Source of the DNA: Verrucomicrobiaceae bacterium
GTDB taxonomy: Bacteria; Verrucomicrobiota; Verrucomicrobiia; Verrucomicrobiales; Akkermansiaceae
NCBI GenBank assembly: GCA_027491155.1
Contig: JAIXWR010000010.1
Location: 168,588-232,587, forward strand
Length of the DNA stretch: 64,000 nucleotides
Direction: 5' to 3'
The notes beneath the pieces were generated by a model. It saw only the letters and a program-made list of their open reading frames with translations, ran no database searches and was not told the origin of the DNA. Shown piece by piece: positions 60,139-64,000 of this stretch (the stretch's first letter is position 1; each line of letters opens with the position of its first letter). The translations under genes and the position numbers were made by a program.

Positions 60139-61391
60139 ACGACCCCAAGCTCCCCAACCGCGCCTGGCTGATCGTCGCGCTGCTCGTCCCCGTCGCGCTT
60201 CTGAACTACCTCGACCGCCAGATGCTGGCGGCCATGAAGTTCTCCGTAATGCAGGAGATCCCCGGCATCGAACAGGAGGCGAACTGGGGCAAGGTTCTCG
60301 CCTACTTCAAGTGGACCTACGCGATCCTCAGCCCCATCGGCGGCTACATCGCGGACCGCTTCAGCCGCCGCCACGTGATCGCCGGCAGCCTCTTCGCCTG
60401 GTCCTTCATCACTTGGGCCACCGGCCACGTCACCAGCTACGAACAGTTGCTGTGGACCCGCGCCATCATGGGCATCAGCGAGGCCTTCTACATCCCCGCC
60501 GCACTGGCCCTGATTGCCGACTTCCACCGCGGCAGCACCCGCTCGAAGGCGGTCGGTTTCCACCAGATGGGCATCTACGTCGGTGTCATCATCGGCGGTT
60601 TCAGCGGCTATGCCGCCGACCATCCGAACCTCGGCTGGCGCTGGGCCTTCGACACCTGCGGGGTGGTCGGCCTGCTCTACTCGGTGCCGCTCTTTTTCCT
60701 CCTGCGCAATGCCCCCCGCAGCGCGGCGGAAGACCTCGTCCCGCGCACCTCGCCGCTCGGTGCCTTGAAGGAACTGTTGGGCAACCGCTCCTTCATCCTG
60801 CTGGTTCTCTACTTCACCCTGCCCGCCCTCGCCGGCTGGGTCGTGCGCGACTGGATGCCCGCCATCCTCAAGGCGGAGTTCAATATCGGCCAGGGCAAGG
60901 CAGGCGTCTCCGCCACGCTCTACTGGCAGCTCGCCGCCATCGTCGGCGCGCTGGTCGGCGGCTACCTCGCTGACCGCTGGATGCGCAAGACCCCGCGCGG
61001 CCGGATCTACATCAGCGCCATCGGCATGTCGCTGATCGTGCCCGCCATGTTCGGCGTCGGCTATTCGCCGCAAACCGGCCATCTCTCCGTCGCCATCGCC
61101 TTCCTGATCCTGTTCGGCCTCGGCTGGGGCTTTTTCGACTCCAACAACATGCCGATCCTCTGCCAGATCGCGCGGCCCGAACTTCGCGCCACCGGCTACG
61201 GACTGATGAACCTCGTCAGCATCAGCTTCGGCGGCTTCGCCGACTACGGCTTCGGCGTGCTGCGCGATCTCCACGTGCCGCTCTTCGCCATCTTCAGCAT
61301 CTTCGCCAGCACCGCCATCCTCTCCGTCGTGCTGGTCCTGATGATCCGCCCGCGCCACACCGACGACGGCCCGGCACCCATTTCTCATTGA
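60135..61391 (+). CDS. MFS transporter, probable sialic acid permease
   Basis: The 418-residue protein has twelve hydrophobic segments and the MFS start LVPVALLNYLDRQML with GGYIADRFSRRHVI between segments 2 and 3. It resembles the hexuronate/ExuT-NanT clade. The GTG at 60135 overlaps the NanM-like stop by four bases. Gene order with lyase and epimerase points to N-acetylneuraminate import (inference). Confidence 0.85.
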   Translation: MNDPKLPNRAWLIVALLVPVALLNYLDRQMLAAMKFSVMQEIPGIEQEANWGKVLAYFKWTYAILSPIGGYIADRFSRRHVIAGSLFAWSFITWATGHVTSYEQLLWTRAIMGISEAFYIPAALALIADFHRGSTRSKAVGFHQMGIYVGVIIGGFSGYAADHPNLGWRWAFDTCGVVGLLYSVPLFFLLRNAPRSAAEDLVPRTSPLGALKELLGNRSFILLVLYFTLPALAGWVVRDWMPAILKAEFNIGQGKAGVSATLYWQLAAIVGALVGGYLADRWMRKTPRGRIYISAIGMSLIVPAMFGVGYSPQTGHLSVAIAFLILFGLGWGFFDSNNMPILCQIARPELRATGYGLMNLVSISFGGFADYGFGVLRDLHVPLFAIFSIFASTAILSVVLVLMIRPRHTDDGPAPISH

Positions 61392-61395
61392 TTCC

Positions 61396-62325
61396 ATGAC
61401 CCCGCTCCTGCCCCTCCACGAACTCGTCGCCGCCGCCCATTCGCCCTTCCATGCCGATGGCTCGCTGGCTCCTGAAGTCGTATCCACCCAAGCCGCCTTC
61501 CTCGCCGCCAACGGCATCCGCACCGTCTTCATCACCGGCTCGACCGGCGAGTCGCACTCCCTGACCTGCGCCGAACGCCTCGCCCTCTACGACGCCTGGG
61601 CCGCCGCCGCGCCGGCGCACGGGCTCTCGGTCGTCGGCCACGTCGGGAGCAACTGCCTGGAAGACTCGAAGGCCCTTGCCCGCCGCGCCCAGGACCTCGG
61701 TTTCACCGCCATCAGCGCGCTCGCACCCTCCTATTTCAAGCCCGCCAGCCTCGCCGTCCTGATCGACACCTGCGCCGCCATCGCCGCCGCCGCGCCGTCG
61801 ACGCCGTTCTACTACTACGACATCCCGGTCCTCACCGGCGTCGCCTTCCCGATGGAGAAATTCCTCCTCGAAGCCCCGTCGCGCATCCCGACGCTTGCCG
61901 GTATCAAGTTCACCAATCCCGACCTCGTCTCCTACCGCCGCAGCCTCGACGTCGCCGGCGATCGCCTCGACCTTCCCTGGGGCGTCGATGAAATGCTGGT
62001 CGCCGCCCTCGCCACCGGCGCACGCGGCGGCGTCGGGTCCACCTACAACTGGTCCCCGCAGCTTTACCGCGACCTCATCGCCGCCTTCGGTCGCGGCGAC
62101 CTCGCCGAGGCGCGCCGCTTGCAATCGGTCTCGATCGCCATGATCGACGCCATCGCCGCCACCGGCTTCCTCGGCACCGCCAAAGCGCTGATGACCCGCC
62201 TCGGAGTCCCCGTCGGCCCGGCCCGCCTGCCCTTGGGAAATCCAAGCGATGCACAAGTCGACGCTCTCCTCGCCAAGCTCGCCGCCCTCGGTTTCGAAGC
62301 ATGGGGAGCGAAGTCTCCCGCTTGA
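61396..62325 (+). CDS. nanA: N-acetylneuraminate lyase-like aldolase
   Basis: The 309-residue protein is of the dihydrodipicolinate synthase/NAL family: the GSTGESHSL motif, the YYYDIPVLTG segment with the catalytic Tyr, and the Schiff-base Lys in LAGIKFTNPDL. NAL cleaves N-acetylneuraminate to N-acetylmannosamine and pyruvate. Other members cut different 2-oxo acids, but the neighbours favour sialic acid. It starts four bases after the transporter stop. Confidence 0.85.
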   Translation: MTPLLPLHELVAAAHSPFHADGSLAPEVVSTQAAFLAANGIRTVFITGSTGESHSLTCAERLALYDAWAAAAPAHGLSVVGHVGSNCLEDSKALARRAQDLGFTAISALAPSYFKPASLAVLIDTCAAIAAAAPSTPFYYYDIPVLTGVAFPMEKFLLEAPSRIPTLAGIKFTNPDLVSYRRSLDVAGDRLDLPWGVDEMLVAALATGARGGVGSTYNWSPQLYRDLIAAFGRGDLAEARRLQSVSIAMIDAIAATGFLGTAKALMTRLGVPVGPARLPLGNPSDAQVDALLAKLAALGFEAWGAKSPA

Positions 62326-62347
62326 TCCGCCATCTGACACCCTCCCG

Positions 62348-63508
62348 ATGGACCTCGCCACCATCTACCACGACCAGCTTTTCAACGACTGCCTGCCCTT
62401 CTGGTTCCCGCAAGCGGTCGATGTAGAACACGGCGGTTTCCTCCACTGCTTCGACCGCGACGGAACGCTCGTCGACAGCGACAAGTCGGTGTGGGCCCAG
62501 GGCCGGATGAGCTGGATGCTGCTCACGCTTTACCTCGAGCACGAGCAGCGCCCGGAGTGGCTGGCCTGGTCGGAAAGCGGCCTGCGATTCCTGGAAGAGA
62601 AATGCACCGACCCCACCGACGGCCGCATGTTCTTCCACGTCGCCCGGGACGGCACGCCGATTCGCAAACGCCGCTACGCCTACAGCGAAAGCTTTGCCGC
62701 CATCGCCTTCGCGGCGCACGCGGCGGCTGCGGGCGACGGCGACTCCGCCGACAAGGCGCGCCATTGGTTCGAGCGCTTCACCGACTGGAACTTCACCCCC
62801 GGCCGCATCCCGCCGAAGTTCACCGGCGCGCGGCCGATGGAGGGCATCGGCACCCGCATGATCACCCTGGTCACCGCCCAGGAACTGCGCAAGCACCTCG
62901 GCGAGGACCGCCTGCTCACGAGGTGGATCGACCGCTGCCTCGATGACATCGAGCGGCTCTTCGTGAAGCCGGAACTGAAGGTCGTGATGGAAGCGGTCGC
63001 ACCCGACGGCTCGATCTCCGACCATTTCGACGGCCGCCAGCTCAATCCCGGCCACGCCATCGAGGCCGCTTGGTTCATCCTCGAGGAAGCCGCCCACCGC
63101 CAGGACGCACGCCTCCAACAACTCGGCTGCGACATGCTCGACTGGATGTGGGAGCGCGGCTGGGATCCCGAGCACGGCGGGCTCTTCTACTTCCGCGACG
63201 TTTTCAACAAGCCGGTCCAGGAATACTGGCACGACATGAAATTCTGGTGGCCGCACGACGAGGCGCTGATCGCGACCCTGATGGCCCACGCGATGAGCGG
63301 CGACCCGAAGTATCTCGCCTGGCACGAACAACTCCGCGACTGGAGCTTCCGCCATTTCGGCGACCCGGAACACGGCGAATGGTTCGGCTACCTGCGCCGC
63401 GACGGGGTCCCGGCCAACACCCTCAAGGGCTCCCTTTGGAAATCCTTCTTCCACCACCCCCGCGCCCTCTGGCGCTGCCACGGACTGGCAAAGGAAGCCG
63501 GGCTCTGA
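62348..63508 (+). CDS. N-acylglucosamine 2-epimerase (AGE)-family protein
   Basis: The 386-residue enzyme has the (alpha/alpha)6 AGE pattern: GGFLHCFDRDG, VWAQGRMSWMLL, RYAYSESFAAIAF, the LNPGHAIEAAWFI His motif and WDPEHGGLFYFRD. It would convert N-acetylmannosamine to N-acetylglucosamine without phosphorylation, replacing the NanE/NanK step known from enteric bacteria. Bacteroidetes use a similar route. A GlcNAc kinase is not seen in the window. The start at 62348 gives the usual N-terminus. Confidence 0.86.
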   Translation: MDLATIYHDQLFNDCLPFWFPQAVDVEHGGFLHCFDRDGTLVDSDKSVWAQGRMSWMLLTLYLEHEQRPEWLAWSESGLRFLEEKCTDPTDGRMFFHVARDGTPIRKRRYAYSESFAAIAFAAHAAAAGDGDSADKARHWFERFTDWNFTPGRIPPKFTGARPMEGIGTRMITLVTAQELRKHLGEDRLLTRWIDRCLDDIERLFVKPELKVVMEAVAPDGSISDHFDGRQLNPGHAIEAAWFILEEAAHRQDARLQQLGCDMLDWMWERGWDPEHGGLFYFRDVFNKPVQEYWHDMKFWWPHDEALIATLMAHAMSGDPKYLAWHEQLRDWSFRHFGDPEHGEWFGYLRRDGVPANTLKGSLWKSFFHHPRALWRCHGLAKEAGL

Positions 63509-63540
63509 TCGGACTGCGGGATTCACGCGGCAGCACGCAA

Positions 63541-63602
63541 CTCTTCCTGCCTTTCCGCTGGCCTGCCATTCGTAGCTTTCGCGAACGCGAAAGCGAAGAA
63601 TG
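63541..63602 (+). repeat. Family 1 hairpin repeat, left of the GIY-YIG gene
   Basis: CTCTTCCTGCCTTTCCG (63541-63557) is repeated exactly at 63983-63999 on the far side of the GIY-YIG gene. Behind it lies a hairpin 63568-63602 in which CTTTCGC and GCGAAAG pair around GAAC and outer CATTC pairs with GAATG. Its CATTCGTAGC start resembles CCTTCGTAGC in the copy at 31926-32002. Confidence 0.72.
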
Positions 63603-63603
63603 G

Positions 63604-63858
63604 TCACGACCGAGCCACCAGGAGCCGCTTCCTCGCAAACGCCTTGCCCGAGGCCGTCTTGAGGTAGCGCTCGAAGGCCATCGCGGCAGCCTCGGTTTCG
63701 AACGCGCCATACCAGGCGATCACCCAAGGGCGGCCGTGCCGGGTGGAAACGTTGTCGCCGGAGTTGTGATCCAGGAGACGGCGGCGGAGATCGGAAGTGT
63801 GGCCGTGGTAGACGCGGCCGGGATGGAGTTCGGAGCGGAGGATATAGGCGTAGAACAT
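63604..63858 (-). CDS. Solitary GIY-YIG nuclease-like protein
   Basis: The 84-residue protein is a minimal GIY-YIG domain: FYAYILRSELHPGRVYHGHT matches the strand pair (here YIL and YHG), then DLRRRLLDHNSG with the conserved Arg, and HGRPWVIAWYGAF. The late Glu and the KTASGKAFARKRL tail are typical of the UPF0213/YhbQ group. Start MFYAYIL at 63858 gives the domain's natural start; longer starts would run into repeat sequence. It is closely bracketed by inverted hairpin repeats, which is unusual. Confidence 0.85.
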   Translation of the reverse strand: MFYAYILRSELHPGRVYHGHTSDLRRRLLDHNSGDNVSTRHGRPWVIAWYGAFETEAAAMAFERYLKTASGKAFARKRLLVARS

Positions 63859-63869
63859 CGCAAGACCTC

Positions 63870-63975
63870 TCATTCTTCGGACCCGCCCTTCTTCGCCAAG
63901 GAGAAAGGGGGACGACTTGGAGATGCGGGCGGCTACGAAGGGCATTCTTCGCTTTCGCCAAGGATGAGGCGGGAG
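63870..63975 (-). repeat. Family 1 hairpin repeats, right of the GIY-YIG gene
   Basis: CATTCTTCGCTTTCGC (63944-63959) is the exact reverse complement of GCGAAAGCGAAGAATG (63587-63602) on the other side of the gene. A second, diverged unit beginning CATTCTTCGG occupies about 63872-63908, with CTTCGCCAAGGA. On the minus strand the block ends CCCTTCGTAGCCGC. So three related hairpin sequences flank this one small gene. Confidence 0.68.
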
Positions 63976-64000
63976 CACCACGCTCTTCCTGCCTTTCCGA

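Overview
The window is about 66% G+C and densely packed with genes. It looks like chromosomal DNA of a Verrucomicrobiota bacterium, probably Verrucomicrobiales (Luteolibacter/Haloferula-like). This is an inference from gene content: many PQQ-like beta-propeller exported proteins, a sulfatase, DUF6807, DUF5069 and DUF6268 families, a very large CotH/lamin-tail surface protein with autotransporter-type strand repeats, and numerous short hairpin repeats between genes. No rRNA, tRNA, CRISPR array, transposase gene or prophage was seen.

Layout. 1-5.4 kb: cell-envelope genes (a zinc-ribbon membrane protein cut by the window edge and a class A penicillin-binding protein whose transpeptidase motifs are lost), a MidA-like methyltransferase and a Tat lipoprotein. 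5.4-16.7 kb: pdxH, a pyrimidine-nucleoside phosphorylase, exported proteins (DUF6807, two PQQ-like propellers), a membrane-anchored PD-(D/E)XK-like protein, a sulfatase fused to an SGNH esterase, a zinc-type oxidoreductase and a PhyH-like dioxygenase. 17-23.4 kb: a four-gene set made of a TonB-dependent receptor, two PQQ-like proteins and a small exported protein. 23.4-24.1 kb: a lone nucleotidyltransferase of lower G+C.

24.1-41.3 kb is the most interesting stretch. Genes are all on the + strand and include two AMP-forming ligase-like enzymes, an acyl-CoA-reductase-type aldehyde dehydrogenase, an iron alcohol dehydrogenase, a PQQ-like lipoprotein, a HemW-like radical SAM protein, a chorismate-lyase-like protein, a flavin halogenase-like enzyme, a glycosyltransferase, a 4HBT thioesterase, a half-size EamA-like protein and an ABC exporter of the LolD/MacB type. 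I read it as a candidate pathway that makes, activates, modifies and exports a chorismate-derived aromatic compound; no ketosynthase or carrier protein is present in the window. Its spacers carry several short repeat families, one of which places the same 13-bp leader just before three start codons.

41.4-50.8 kb: housekeeping and regulation (PAS-AraC regulator, nadD, TPR protein, deaminase, an ECF sigma factor with an unusual YfbK-like anti-sigma protein, rex, an outer-membrane protein, a SET-domain protein, parB, an M28 peptidase). 51.2-56.9 kb: one 1901-residue surface protein, followed by a 430-bp hairpin-rich noncoding stretch with terminators. 57.3-63.5 kb: an SGNH plus alpha/beta-hydrolase fusion, then a sialic acid catabolic operon (NanM-like, MFS transporter, NanA-like, ManNAc 2-epimerase-like). 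The window ends in a small GIY-YIG nuclease gene bracketed by hairpin repeats of the same type as those in the 24-41 kb cluster.
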